From the NCBI RefSeq assembly GCF_048541825.1, contig NZ_CP183332.1, forward strand, positions 434,001 to 498,000: a stretch of 64,000 nt of DNA. The letters are read 5' to 3'. Positions within the stretch are counted from its first letter, which is position 1; every line of letters starts with the position of its first letter. The translations under genes and the position numbers were made by a program. Below, piece by piece: positions 18,802 to 26,388 of the stretch. The notes under the pieces were generated by a model. It made no database searches, was not told the origin of the DNA, and worked only from the letters and a program-made list of their open reading frames with translations. Source of the stretch: Caulobacter sp048541825. GTDB taxonomy: Bacteria > Pseudomonadota > Alphaproteobacteria > Caulobacterales > Caulobacteraceae.

Positions 18802-19377
18802 TCAGGCGGCGACGACGCGACGCGACGGGTGTTCCCACACCGTGTTGGCCATGAAGGGATCCAGCGGCGTTTCGGCGATGTGGTTGGTGTAGTTGCTCAT
18901 CAGCTTGACCGCCGCGCCGAGAATGACTTCCAGCACCTGCTGACGATCAAAGCCGGCAGCGAGGAAGGCCTCGGTTTCGGCGTCGGAGACAAAGCCGCGG
19001 TTTGCGACAACCTGGCCGGTAAAGCGGTGAAGCGCCTGCAGACGGCTGTCATCGATCACGCCACCGTCGCGGATAGCGGCAATGGCCTGGTCGGAAAGGC
19101 CCACCATCTTCGCCAGGACCGAATGCCCGGCCATGCAGTAGCGGCATTCATTTTCGTAGTTGGAGGTCAAATAGACGACCTGACGCTCAGCGGGCGTGAA
19201 GCTCGACTCGTCGAAGATCGACCAGAGCGTCGTGTAGCCCTTCAGGGCGGCGGGGCTCTCGGCGAGGATGGCATAGAGGTTGGGAACCGCGCCGTAGGCC
19301 TTCTTGCCGGCGGCCAGCATCGGACGGGCTGCCTCGGGGGCGGTCTCGGGGGTATGAAGCTCGAAGGCGATGGACAT
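18802..19377 (-). CDS. Carboxymuconolactone decarboxylase / AhpD-like alkylhydroperoxidase
   Basis: 191 residues, all-helical CMD fold. The redox motif is seen in NECRYCMAGHSVLAKM: C-x2-C-x3-H, with the family Glu just before. In AhpD these residues form a disulfide-active peroxidase centre. FGxGxxPN-like entry (KKAYGAVPNLYAILAES) and the C-terminal AAVKLMSNYTNHIAETPLDP also fit. The likely role is peroxide or thiol-disulfide reduction partnering the next gene. It is the first gene of the minus-strand operon, divergent from a LysR regulator with a TATC-N11-GATA site between them. Confidence 0.87.
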   Translation of the reverse strand: MSIAFELHTPETAPEAARPMLAAGKKAYGAVPNLYAILAESPAALKGYTTLWSIFDESSFTPAERQVVYLTSNYENECRYCMAGHSVLAKMVGLSDQAIAAIRDGGVIDDSRLQALHRFTGQVVANRGFVSDAETEAFLAAGFDRQQVLEVILGAAVKLMSNYTNHIAETPLDPFMANTVWEHPSRRVVAA

Positions 19378-19456
19378 GATGGGCTCCTCTGGAATGACGC
19401 GGCGGCGGCCAATCCGTCGTCCTGAGGAGAAACTGGGCTATATGCTCGGTGGGGGG

Positions 19457-19475
19457 TATCTTCTACCTTCGGATA
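19457..19475. promoter_or_regulatory. Candidate LysR-type operator (TATC-N11-GATA)
   Basis: TATC (19457-19460) and GATA (19472-19475) are separated by 11 bases, the T-N11-A geometry of LysR-regulator boxes. It lies between the divergent AhpD-like operon and the LysR gene, 20 bases before the lysR ATG, where autorepression and activation of the divergent operon would be expected. Confidence 0.5.
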
Positions 19476-19494
19476 TGATTTATCCTTCTGGCAA

Positions 19495-20418
19495 ATGACT
19501 GACCGCCTTCAAGAGCTGAGCGTTTTTGTCCGCGTCGCCGAGACCGGCAGCTTTTCGCGTACGGCTCGCGAGATGGGCCTCTCCCAACCGTCCGTCAGCC
19601 GCATTGTCTCGGGCCTGGAGGCCCGGCTTGGCGTGTCCCTCCTGCTCCGCAGCACAAGGCGGATCAACCTGACGGAGCCGGGGCTGGATCTGCTCGACCG
19701 CGCCCGCCGGATCATGGCCGACGTCGAAGACGCCGAAGCCGCCGCTCGGGGTGCGGAAGGCCTTCGTGGCCTCCTGCGCGTCGCTCTCCCGGTGGCCTAC
19801 GGCGTGCGCGAGGTCATCCCGCGTCTGCCGCGCTTCATGAACGCCCACCCCGATCTGAAGATCGAACTGCTGATGGCCGATCGACTCGAGGACCTGGTGG
19901 CCGAAGGGATCGATGTGGCCATTCGCCTTGGCAAACTCGCGGACTCGGCTCTGAAGGTGCGCAAGATCGCCAGTGCACCGAGAATGGCCATCGCGTCCCC
20001 CGGCTATATCGCCCGTCGGGGCGCGCCCGAGACTCCTGGTGATCTGGCGGGGCACGATCTCATCCTTGGTCCTGGTCCAGCGCGCCAGAGCTGGAACTTC
20101 CTGCGCGAGACCTCGACAGTCTCGGTGGCTGTTGAAAGCCGGCTTCAGACCGGGTCGGCCGAGGGCGTCATTGCTGCGGCTCGGGCCGGGATGGGCGTGG
20201 CGCTCGCCTCGTTGTGGATGTGTCGGGCAGAAATCGCTTCAGGCGATCTCGTGCCGGTGCTTGTCGCCTTCAAACTTGAGCCGATAGAGGCCAATGCTGT
20301 TTTTCCAGCGGGCCGCAATCCATCGCGAAAGGCCCGCGCCTTCGCCGATTTCCTTTGCAACTCGGAGATGGCGTTGCCCATCGACAGCCCGCGCCAGGGA
20401 CATGAATCGGCTGCGTAA
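19495..20418 (+). CDS. LysR family transcriptional regulator
   Basis: 307 residues. N-terminal winged HTH: LQELSVFVRVAETGSFSRTA then SQPSVSRIVSGLEARLGVSL and LLRSTRRINLTEPGLDLL. The rest is the periplasmic-binding-protein-like effector domain (GLLRVALPVAYGVREVIPRL; SAEGVIAAARAGMGVALASL). It is close to the subgroup that commonly sits divergent to oxidoreductase or exporter genes. The start at 19495 has no good ribosome-binding site, but the HTH begins directly. It probably controls the divergent redox/export operon; the inducer is unknown. Confidence 0.92.
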   Translation: MTDRLQELSVFVRVAETGSFSRTAREMGLSQPSVSRIVSGLEARLGVSLLLRSTRRINLTEPGLDLLDRARRIMADVEDAEAAARGAEGLRGLLRVALPVAYGVREVIPRLPRFMNAHPDLKIELLMADRLEDLVAEGIDVAIRLGKLADSALKVRKIASAPRMAIASPGYIARRGAPETPGDLAGHDLILGPGPARQSWNFLRETSTVSVAVESRLQTGSAEGVIAAARAGMGVALASLWMCRAEIASGDLVPVLVAFKLEPIEANAVFPAGRNPSRKARAFADFLCNSEMALPIDSPRQGHESAA

Positions 20419-20469
20419 CCGGCGGAACGTCCGGGAAAAACACTCGAAGCCTTTCCTCCGGACATGGCG

Positions 20470-20499
20470 GGGATCAGGTCTGACTGGAGCCTGCGGCGG
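20470..20499. repeat. Left copy of a 30-base direct repeat
   Basis: GGGATCAGGTCTGAC followed by (T)GGAGCCTGCGGCGG; 29 of 30 bases match 36200-36229 in the same orientation. The two copies bracket the chemotaxis gene block. It lies 51 bases after the LysR stop. Confidence 0.75.
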
Positions 20500-20593
20500 A
20501 GTGGAGAACCGGTCCAGAAAGCAGATAGTCTACGTCGCCGCCGCTGGACAGCTCCTGCGACTGCTGCAGAAGATCGCCCAGTTCGTGGGCCAT
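20474..20593 (-). CDS. Possible 39-residue small protein downstream of cheZ
   Basis: ATG at 20593 opens a 39-codon frame that begins MAHELGDLLQQSQEL and continues SSGGDVDYLLSG, ending inside the direct repeat. Third positions are mostly G or C, as in neighbouring genes, and it lies 60 bases downstream of the cheZ-like stop on the same strand. There is no convincing ribosome-binding site and I recognise no family. It could be a small chemotaxis-linked peptide or a remnant truncated at the repeat. Confidence 0.28.
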   Translation of the reverse strand: MAHELGDLLQQSQELSSGGDVDYLLSGPVLHSAAGSSQT

Positions 20594-20653
20594 GCCGCAA
20601 AACGGGAAAACTCCAGCTCACGCCGGTCCAGTTTTCAGGAACAGGTCACTGAC

Positions 20654-21178
20654 CTAGCCAAAGAGCGCGTCAATTTCACTTTGAAGCACATCCGGACCGT
20701 TAAGCGCCGGGCCACGGATGACCTGCTCGCGGCAAAGTCGCTCGGCGGCTGTCTCCGCAACAACGGTATCCATTACGTCAGTGCAAGCTGCGACGCTGTT
20801 GAGCCGAGCTTCCAGCGTGCACAAAAGGTCCAGAACCTTGCTCAGACGCTGGCCGATCAGGTCGTGAAAACCACAGGCTTCCAATATGGCTATGGCATGG
20901 ACTTGAACATCGTTCGCCGCGCCGCCTGGTGCGGCGAGAAGGGTCTCTGCAGACGTCAGGATACGACCAATCCCATCGTCGGCCTCCCGACGCATGGCGA
21001 CAATCTCGGCTCGCGCAGCGGGCAAGCGTTCAGCGCCCATCTGATGCGGAGCCAGGCCGCCGACAACCGCGCGGAGCGCCGCCAGGTTTCGATGCAGGGA
21101 CACGATCTCGCTGGATGCCGGTTGGTCATCGCTCGCGGCAACGAGGCGGTCAGGCTTTGGGTAATTGGACGAGGTCAC
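20654..21178 (-). CDS. cheZ: CheZ-like CheY-phosphate phosphatase
   Basis: 174 mostly helical residues. Near residue 107 it reads ILEACGFHDLIGQRLSKVL, which aligns with the catalytic CheZ segment FQDLTGQ (acidic residue plus the Gln that activates water). The C-terminus is LQSEIDALFG, resembling the CheZ C-terminal CheY-binding helix and the FliM N-terminal EIDALL motif. The GTG start at 21178 has AAGGAG about 14 bases upstream. It lies 41 bases downstream of a cheY gene on the same strand, consistent with phosphatase plus substrate. Overall similarity to enteric CheZ is limited, so the call rests on motifs and context. Confidence 0.72.
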   Translation of the reverse strand: MTSSNYPKPDRLVAASDDQPASSEIVSLHRNLAALRAVVGGLAPHQMGAERLPAARAEIVAMRREADDGIGRILTSAETLLAAPGGAANDVQVHAIAILEACGFHDLIGQRLSKVLDLLCTLEARLNSVAACTDVMDTVVAETAAERLCREQVIRGPALNGPDVLQSEIDALFG

Positions 21179-21219
21179 CGATGGATCAACTCCTTAGCTA
21201 CGAGATAGCCTGAAGAACC

Positions 21220-21606
21220 TCAGAACTCCCCGAAGATCGTCGACATCTTCTGCTTCAACGTCTCGGCGTTGAACGGCTTGACGATGTAGTTGTTGGCTCC
21301 GGCTTGCTTGGCTGCGACGACGTTCTCTGTCTTGCTCTCGGCGGTGATCATAATGAACGGCATGCGGCTCAGAGCGGCATCCCCGCGCACTGACTTGAGC
21401 AGATCGTAGCCCGTCATCGGCTCCATGTTCCAGTCCGAGATCACCAGGCCGTAGGATTTGCTCTTGAGCTTGCCCAGGGCCTCTTCGCCGCTGGCCGCTT
21501 CGTCGAGATTGTCAAAACCAAGCTGTCGCAGCAGGCTATGAACGATCCTTATCGTGGTCTTGTAATCATCGACAACAAGGATAGGCATCGAAGCGTTGGC
21601 CACCAT
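21220..21606 (-). CDS. cheY: CheY-like single-domain response regulator (with cheZ)
   Basis: 128 residues forming one receiver domain: acidic pair in ILVVDDYKTT, phosphoacceptor Asp in LVISDWNMEPMTGYDLL, Thr/Ser in PFIMITAES and Lys in NNYIVKPFNAETL. ATG 21606 is chosen because GGAGG precedes it by about 6 bases; a TTG four codons earlier overlaps that ribosome-binding site. It begins the cheY-cheZ pair and is divergent from the globin-coupled MCP gene. It is close in character to chemotaxis CheY (DWNM..MTG, T at the active site), so it is the probable motor-binding output of this cluster. Confidence 0.92.
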   Translation of the reverse strand: MVANASMPILVVDDYKTTIRIVHSLLRQLGFDNLDEAASGEEALGKLKSKSYGLVISDWNMEPMTGYDLLKSVRGDAALSRMPFIMITAESKTENVVAAKQAGANNYIVKPFNAETLKQKMSTIFGEF

Positions 21607-21825
21607 TTTGTCCTCCAAATAACCATTTTCTCGACCAGAACATACGTCTGTAAAAATATGCTTGTGATCATGGATGTGTCATCTTGTCGCACCCAAGATA
21701 GGCGTCCAGTTGATTTCTGGGTCAGCTGAATGTGGAACAGAAAGGGCATATTGATTTTCAGAGCCAAGACAAGATCGAAATTGTCCTGTGGCATTGTGTC
21801 TACAACATTTGCCGAGGGGCATTTC

Positions 21826-21841
21826 GTAACAGACAATTAAC
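21826..21841 (+). promoter_or_regulatory. Candidate CtrA box upstream of the globin-coupled MCP
   Basis: GTAA-CAGACAA-TTAAC matches 8 of 9 fixed positions of the CtrA site TTAA-N7-TTAAC and ends 48 bases before the MCP start. A second MCP in the block has a similar box at about the same distance (34329). Inferred from consensus knowledge in Caulobacter. Confidence 0.45.
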
Positions 21842-21889
21842 CAACCAAGACCAGCTTCGACGTCTAAATTCCCGGCTAGGAACGGACCG

Positions 21890-23251
21890 ATGGCTAGCAA
21901 CGACATGATCGACCAGCGTCTCGACTTTCTTGGCATTGATCGCGACGCGCGCAGCGCCCTGCGATCGGCCAGCGGCTTTGTCGCCAAGGAATTGCCCGGC
22001 GTTCTTGACAAGTTCTATAACAAGGTCCGCGCGACCCCGGACGTTCGCCGCTTCTTCAGCGGTGATGGCCAGATGGATGGCGCCAAGTCCGCACAGTTGC
22101 GCCATTGGGCGTCTATCGTTTCGGGCAATTTCGACCAGCAGTACATCGACAGCGTCCGCAAGATCGGCCACGTCCATGCGCGGATCGGCCTGGAGCCTCG
22201 CTGGTACATCGGCGGCTATGCCCAGCTGATGGAAGGCCTGATGCGGAAGATGATCGCCGAAGCCTTTGACGGCGGCGTCCTCAAGATGGGCCGTCGCAAG
22301 GGCGGCAAGGAACTGGCCGACCAGATGACCGCCATCATGAAGGCGGTTCTGCTCGATATGGACTACTCGATTTCGATCTATCTGGAGGCCATCGAAGAGC
22401 AAAAGCAGCGCGCGATGACCGATATGGCGGACCGGTTTGAGGCGAGTGTCGGAAAGATCGTGGGCAGCGTCGCTGACCAGGCCCAGGAGCTGGAATCGAC
22501 CGCCCGGACCATGGCCGCCACAGCGACGCGCACCAGCGAGCAATCGACGACTGTCGCCGCCGCTGCAGAGGAGGCTACCGCAAACGTCGCCATCGTCGCA
22601 TCGTCATCGGGCGAGATGGGCAAGTCGGTCGCGGAGATCGCCCTGCAGGTCAATCACTCCACGACAATAGCCGGGGATGCCGTGCTGCGCGCCAAGGCAA
22701 CCAGTGAAACCATTGATCGCATGTCGCGCTCGGCGGAGAAAATCGGTGAGGTGGTGCGACTGATCAGCGATATCGCCGGCCAGACCAATTTGCTGGCTCT
22801 GAATGCGACCATCGAAAGCGCCAGGGCCGGCGAAGCGGGCCGCGGCTTTGCCGTCGTCGCCGCCGAGGTCAAGAGCCTGGCGACCCAGACGGCGAAGGCC
22901 ACTGAAGATATCGCCAGCCAGATCAACGAGATTCAGCAGATCACCGGGGATACCGTGATCGCGATTGCCAATATCCAACGCACGATCGACGACATGAATA
23001 CGGTCTCCGTGGCGATCAACGCGGCCGTAGAGGAGCAGTCGGCGGCCACCCGCGAGATCGCTCGCAATACCCATGAAGCGGCAAACGGCACACAGGACGT
23101 ATCGCGCAATATCGCCGAAGTCTTGTCCGGAGCCAATGCAACCGGGATCGCGTCCCAACAAGTGGTTATGGCATCCCAGGAACTGGGAAGGCAGGCTTCA
23201 ACACTGCGAGATGAGGTCGAGTCGTTCCTGCGCTCCGTTCGCGCCGCCTAG
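21890..23251 (+). CDS. Soluble globin-coupled methyl-accepting chemotaxis protein (HemAT-like)
   Basis: 453 residues with no membrane segment. Residues about 1-165 form a protoglobin (globin-coupled sensor) domain; the diagnostic stretch is KIGHVHARIGLEPRWYIGGY, with His96 the probable proximal haem ligand. The remainder is a coiled-coil MCP signalling domain with the hairpin tip QTNLLALNATIESARAGEAG then RGFAVVAAEVKSLA. It probably senses oxygen or another diatomic gas in the cytoplasm and controls the CheA encoded next (40-base gap). It starts the plus-strand che operon. The C-terminus (VESFLRSVRAA) lacks a CheR-tethering pentapeptide. Confidence 0.93.
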   Translation: MASNDMIDQRLDFLGIDRDARSALRSASGFVAKELPGVLDKFYNKVRATPDVRRFFSGDGQMDGAKSAQLRHWASIVSGNFDQQYIDSVRKIGHVHARIGLEPRWYIGGYAQLMEGLMRKMIAEAFDGGVLKMGRRKGGKELADQMTAIMKAVLLDMDYSISIYLEAIEEQKQRAMTDMADRFEASVGKIVGSVADQAQELESTARTMAATATRTSEQSTTVAAAAEEATANVAIVASSSGEMGKSVAEIALQVNHSTTIAGDAVLRAKATSETIDRMSRSAEKIGEVVRLISDIAGQTNLLALNATIESARAGEAGRGFAVVAAEVKSLATQTAKATEDIASQINEIQQITGDTVIAIANIQRTIDDMNTVSVAINAAVEEQSAATREIARNTHEAANGTQDVSRNIAEVLSGANATGIASQQVVMASQELGRQASTLRDEVESFLRSVRAA

Positions 23252-23291
23252 TCATCTTCATCGCAACTCGTAAAGCCCGTTAGGCGCCGCC

Positions 23292-25577
23292 ATGGATGAC
23301 CTGATTTCCGATTTCCTGACCGAGGCCAATGAGAGCCTTGAGGTGATTGACGTCGAACTTGTCAGTTTCGAAGCGCATCCGAACGACCGGGCGGCGCTCG
23401 ATAAGATCTTTCGACTCGTCCACACGTTGAAAGGCACCTGTGGCTTTCTCGGCCTTGGTCGGTTGGAAGCCCTGGCGCACGCCGGCGAGACCCTGCTGGG
23501 GCGTTTTCGGGACGGCAAGCTGGAGGTCAGCGCCGAGGCTGTGACCCTGGTCCTGAAATCGATCGACCGCATCAAGCTGGTGATCGACGGCCTGGGCGCG
23601 ACAAAGGCTGAACCGGCCGGTGATGATAGCGACCTGATCGCCGCCCTGGAAACGATGGCGATGAGCGCGCCCTCGCCAAAGGCGCCGACGCCCGCGCCGA
23701 TCGAGCAGGTCGAGGGCTTTGACCCCGATCTGGGGCGCGCGCTGCGCCCGGGTGAAGTCTCGACGGCCGATCTCGAGGCGGCCTTTGCAGCGGCGGAGGG
23801 GCCGGCGGAGTTCGCCTATACGGCGCCTCCTGAGCCGGCGCATCCTGAGCCGGCGGTCGCCGAAGCACGCCCGGCGGATGCGACCGAAGAGGTCGCCCCG
23901 ATCGCGTCAGCCCAATCCATCAGGGTCGGGGTGGATGTACTCGAAGACATGATGACCCTGGTCTCCGAGCTGGTCCTGACCCGAAACCAACTCCTGCAGA
24001 TCAATCGCGGCCGGACCGACGACAGCTTCTCGCCGCCGCTGCAGCGGCTTTCGACCATCACCGGCGAGCTACAAGACAGCGTCATGAAGACGCGAATGCA
24101 GCCGATCGGCCAGGCCTGGAAGAAGCTGCCGCGGATCATCCGCGACCTGGCCAACGAGCTGAACAAGAAAATCGACCTGGTCCTCGACGGAGAAGGCACG
24201 GAACTGGACCGTCAGGTCCTTGAACAGATCCGCGATCCGCTGACCCATATGGTCCGCAACTCTGCCGATCACGGCCTGGAAGGACCCGACGAACGGCGGG
24301 CGGCAGGAAAGCCCGAAACGGGCCAGATCCAGCTGTCAGCCTATCATGAGGGCGGCTCGGTCGTGATCCGCCTGCGCGATGACGGCCGCGGTCTGGACAC
24401 CGTCAGGATCCGCGAAAAGGCTATCGAAAAAGGCCTGCTGAGCCGCAGTGAGGCGGAGGCGCTGAGCGAGGCCCAGATCCATCGCCTGATCTTCGCCGCC
24501 GGCTTCTCGACCGCTGCGGCTGTGACCAATGTATCTGGTCGCGGCGTCGGCATGGACGTGGTGCGCAGCAATATCGAGCAGATCGGCGGACAGATCGACC
24601 TTCAGTCGACCTTCGGCGCCGGCTGCACCGTGACCATCAAGATTCCCCTGACCCTGGCCATCATCTCGGCTCTGGTCGTCGGGGCCGGCGGCGAGCGGTT
24701 TGCCGTGCCGCAAGGCTCGGTCCTGGAGTTGATCAAGATCGGCGAGGGCGCCGAGCATCGTACCGAGATCATCGAACAGGTGCGGATGGTCCGGCTGCGC
24801 GAGGAACTTGTGCCGTTGATCGATCTGAGCGGCGAACTGGTTCTGACCCAGGCGAGCCAGCCCAGTTTCGTTATGATCATGAAGGTCGGCGCTCATCGTT
24901 TCGGCGTCATGGTCAATGAGGTGATCGACACCGAGGAGATCGTCGTAAAGCCGCTAGCCACCGTGCTGCGCGGCATCTCGGTCTTCTCTGGCGCCACGCT
25001 GCTCGGCGACGGCTCGGTCGTGCTGATCATCGAGCCCAATGGACTTTCCCAGCGTGCAGGCAAGATGCCGGTGGCGGCGCAGCGCGCCATCGACGCCGCA
25101 GCCCACAGCGCGGTCGACGCCGAGGTCCAACGAAAGAGCATGCTGCTGGTCCGGGTCGGATCCGGGGCGTTGAAGGCGGTCGAACTTGGTCAGATCACCC
25201 GCCTCGAACACATCCCTGTCGAACAGGTGCAGCTCATCGGCTCTCGGGCGGCGCTGCATTATCGCGGGAAGTTGATGCCCGTTTTGTGCATCGATGAAGA
25301 TCAGACCCTCAAGACCGATGGGGTCCAACCCCTGCTGGTGGTTACCGGCATGTTGTACGCCATGGGCCTGGCGGTCGATCAGATCGTCGATGTCGTTGAG
25401 ACGGCTGTGACCATCGAACTGAGCCCGACCAAGACCGGCATTGTCGGTACGGCTCTGATCAACGGCCGGGCGACAGAGATCATCGATCTTGACCATTTCA
25501 TGATCATGGCCCTGGCCGAGCATGCGCGATCGGCTCCGGCCGATCAGTCGGCCGAACAGACCCGGGAGGCGGCATGA
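23292..25577 (+). CDS. cheA: CheA chemotaxis histidine kinase with two CheW-like domains
   Basis: 761 residues. The HPt domain carries the phosphorylated His44 in LVHTLKGTCGFLGL. A Pro/Ala-rich linker with little P2-like content (about 115-205) follows, then the P3 dimerisation helices (VLEDMMTLVSELVLTRNQLL) and the P4 ATPase domain with N box DPLTHMVRNSADHGLE, DDGRGLD and GRGVGMDVVRSNI. Two P5/CheW-like domains close the protein: one from about 450 to 580 (AVPQGSVLELIKIG) and another from about 615 to 745 (LIGSRAALHYRGKLMPVL, AMGLAVDQIVDVVE). The usual CheA has a single P5. Stop and cheW start overlap (ATGA). It is the core kinase of the cluster. Confidence 0.95.
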   Translation: MDDLISDFLTEANESLEVIDVELVSFEAHPNDRAALDKIFRLVHTLKGTCGFLGLGRLEALAHAGETLLGRFRDGKLEVSAEAVTLVLKSIDRIKLVIDGLGATKAEPAGDDSDLIAALETMAMSAPSPKAPTPAPIEQVEGFDPDLGRALRPGEVSTADLEAAFAAAEGPAEFAYTAPPEPAHPEPAVAEARPADATEEVAPIASAQSIRVGVDVLEDMMTLVSELVLTRNQLLQINRGRTDDSFSPPLQRLSTITGELQDSVMKTRMQPIGQAWKKLPRIIRDLANELNKKIDLVLDGEGTELDRQVLEQIRDPLTHMVRNSADHGLEGPDERRAAGKPETGQIQLSAYHEGGSVVIRLRDDGRGLDTVRIREKAIEKGLLSRSEAEALSEAQIHRLIFAAGFSTAAAVTNVSGRGVGMDVVRSNIEQIGGQIDLQSTFGAGCTVTIKIPLTLAIISALVVGAGGERFAVPQGSVLELIKIGEGAEHRTEIIEQVRMVRLREELVPLIDLSGELVLTQASQPSFVMIMKVGAHRFGVMVNEVIDTEEIVVKPLATVLRGISVFSGATLLGDGSVVLIIEPNGLSQRAGKMPVAAQRAIDAAAHSAVDAEVQRKSMLLVRVGSGALKAVELGQITRLEHIPVEQVQLIGSRAALHYRGKLMPVLCIDEDQTLKTDGVQPLLVVTGMLYAMGLAVDQIVDVVETAVTIELSPTKTGIVGTALINGRATEIIDLDHFMIMALAEHARSAPADQSAEQTREAA

Positions 25578-26023
25578 GTGTTCGCGATTACGTGACTGTC
25601 CGTGTGGCGGGCCACCTTTTCGGAATAGAGGCGCTGGCCATCCAGGATGTCTTCTATCCGCGCAACATCACGCCGGTGCCCCTGGCGGCGCCCGAGATCC
25701 TCGGCGTCCTCAATCTGCGAGGCCGGATCGTGACAGCGGTCTGCGCGCGTCGCAGGCTAGGGCTGAAGCCGCGCGACCCAGGCGAACCGGAGTCCAAGGC
25801 GATCGGGATCGAAGTCGGCGGCGACAACTATGGCCTGATCGTTGACCAGGTCGAATCCGTCGTGAAGCTTGATTCCGACGAAATGATCGCACCGCCTGAC
25901 AACTTGCCGCCCCGCTGGGCGGAAATCATTCCCGGCGTGTTTCGGCTGCCCGATAGTTTGCTGGTGATTTTCGACGCACCCCGTCTTTTGACAGCGGGAC
26001 TGCTGTTGGGTGTCGCGGCATGA
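25574..26023 (+). CDS. cheW: CheW coupling protein
   Basis: 149 residues, a single CheW SH3-like pair: VRVAGHLFGIEALAIQDVFY, ITPVPLAAPEILGVLNLRGR then IVTAVCARRRLGL, and NYGLIVDQVESVVKL. It links MCP tips to CheA P5. It overlaps cheA and the following cheY by four bases each, so the subunits are made by coupled translation. With the second CheW-like domain in CheA, this cluster encodes three CheW folds. Confidence 0.95.
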   Translation: MSVRDYVTVRVAGHLFGIEALAIQDVFYPRNITPVPLAAPEILGVLNLRGRIVTAVCARRRLGLKPRDPGEPESKAIGIEVGGDNYGLIVDQVESVVKLDSDEMIAPPDNLPPRWAEIIPGVFRLPDSLLVIFDAPRLLTAGLLLGVAA

Positions 26024-26388
26024 CCCGGTTTCTGGTTGTCGATGACAGCGCGGTGATCCGCAAGGTGGCCCGGCGAATGCTTGAGCCCCTCGGCTATAGC
26101 GTGGACGAAGCGGCGGACGGTGTCGACGCCATGAGCGCTTGTCTCAGCAGCATGCCGGACGCTGTGCTGCTGGACTGGAACATGCCCAACATGGACGGTC
26201 TGACCTTCCTGGAAAACCTGCGCGCCGCGCCGGGCGGAGCCGGCCCAAAGGTGCTTTTCTGCACCACCGAGAGCGACTTCGCGCACATTGCTGCGGCGAT
26301 GGAAAAGGGCGCCGACGAGTATCTTTTCAAGCCTTTTGATCAGGCGACCCTCGAGAGCAAACTGGCCATTACCGGGATCACGCCGTGA
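26020..26388 (+). CDS. cheY: CheY-like response regulator in the che operon
   Basis: 122 residues, a single receiver: acidic pair FLVVDDSAVI, phosphoacceptor LLDWNMPNMDGLTFLENL, Thr in VLFCTTESDF and Lys in EYLFKPFDQATL. It overlaps cheW upstream and touches cheB downstream. Two other CheY-like genes lie in the same block (21220 and 33892), so the motor-binding one cannot be decided from sequence; one may be a phosphate sink. Confidence 0.94.
   Translation: MTRFLVVDDSAVIRKVARRMLEPLGYSVDEAADGVDAMSACLSSMPDAVLLDWNMPNMDGLTFLENLRAAPGGAGPKVLFCTTESDFAHIAAAMEKGADEYLFKPFDQATLESKLAITGITP

Noticed and set aside
16368..20418. tRNA-Met as an attachment site for the adjacent redox operon
   Set aside because: I found no second copy of the tRNA 3' end (CCTCCAACCACCA) elsewhere in the window and no integrase gene, so only proximity supports it.
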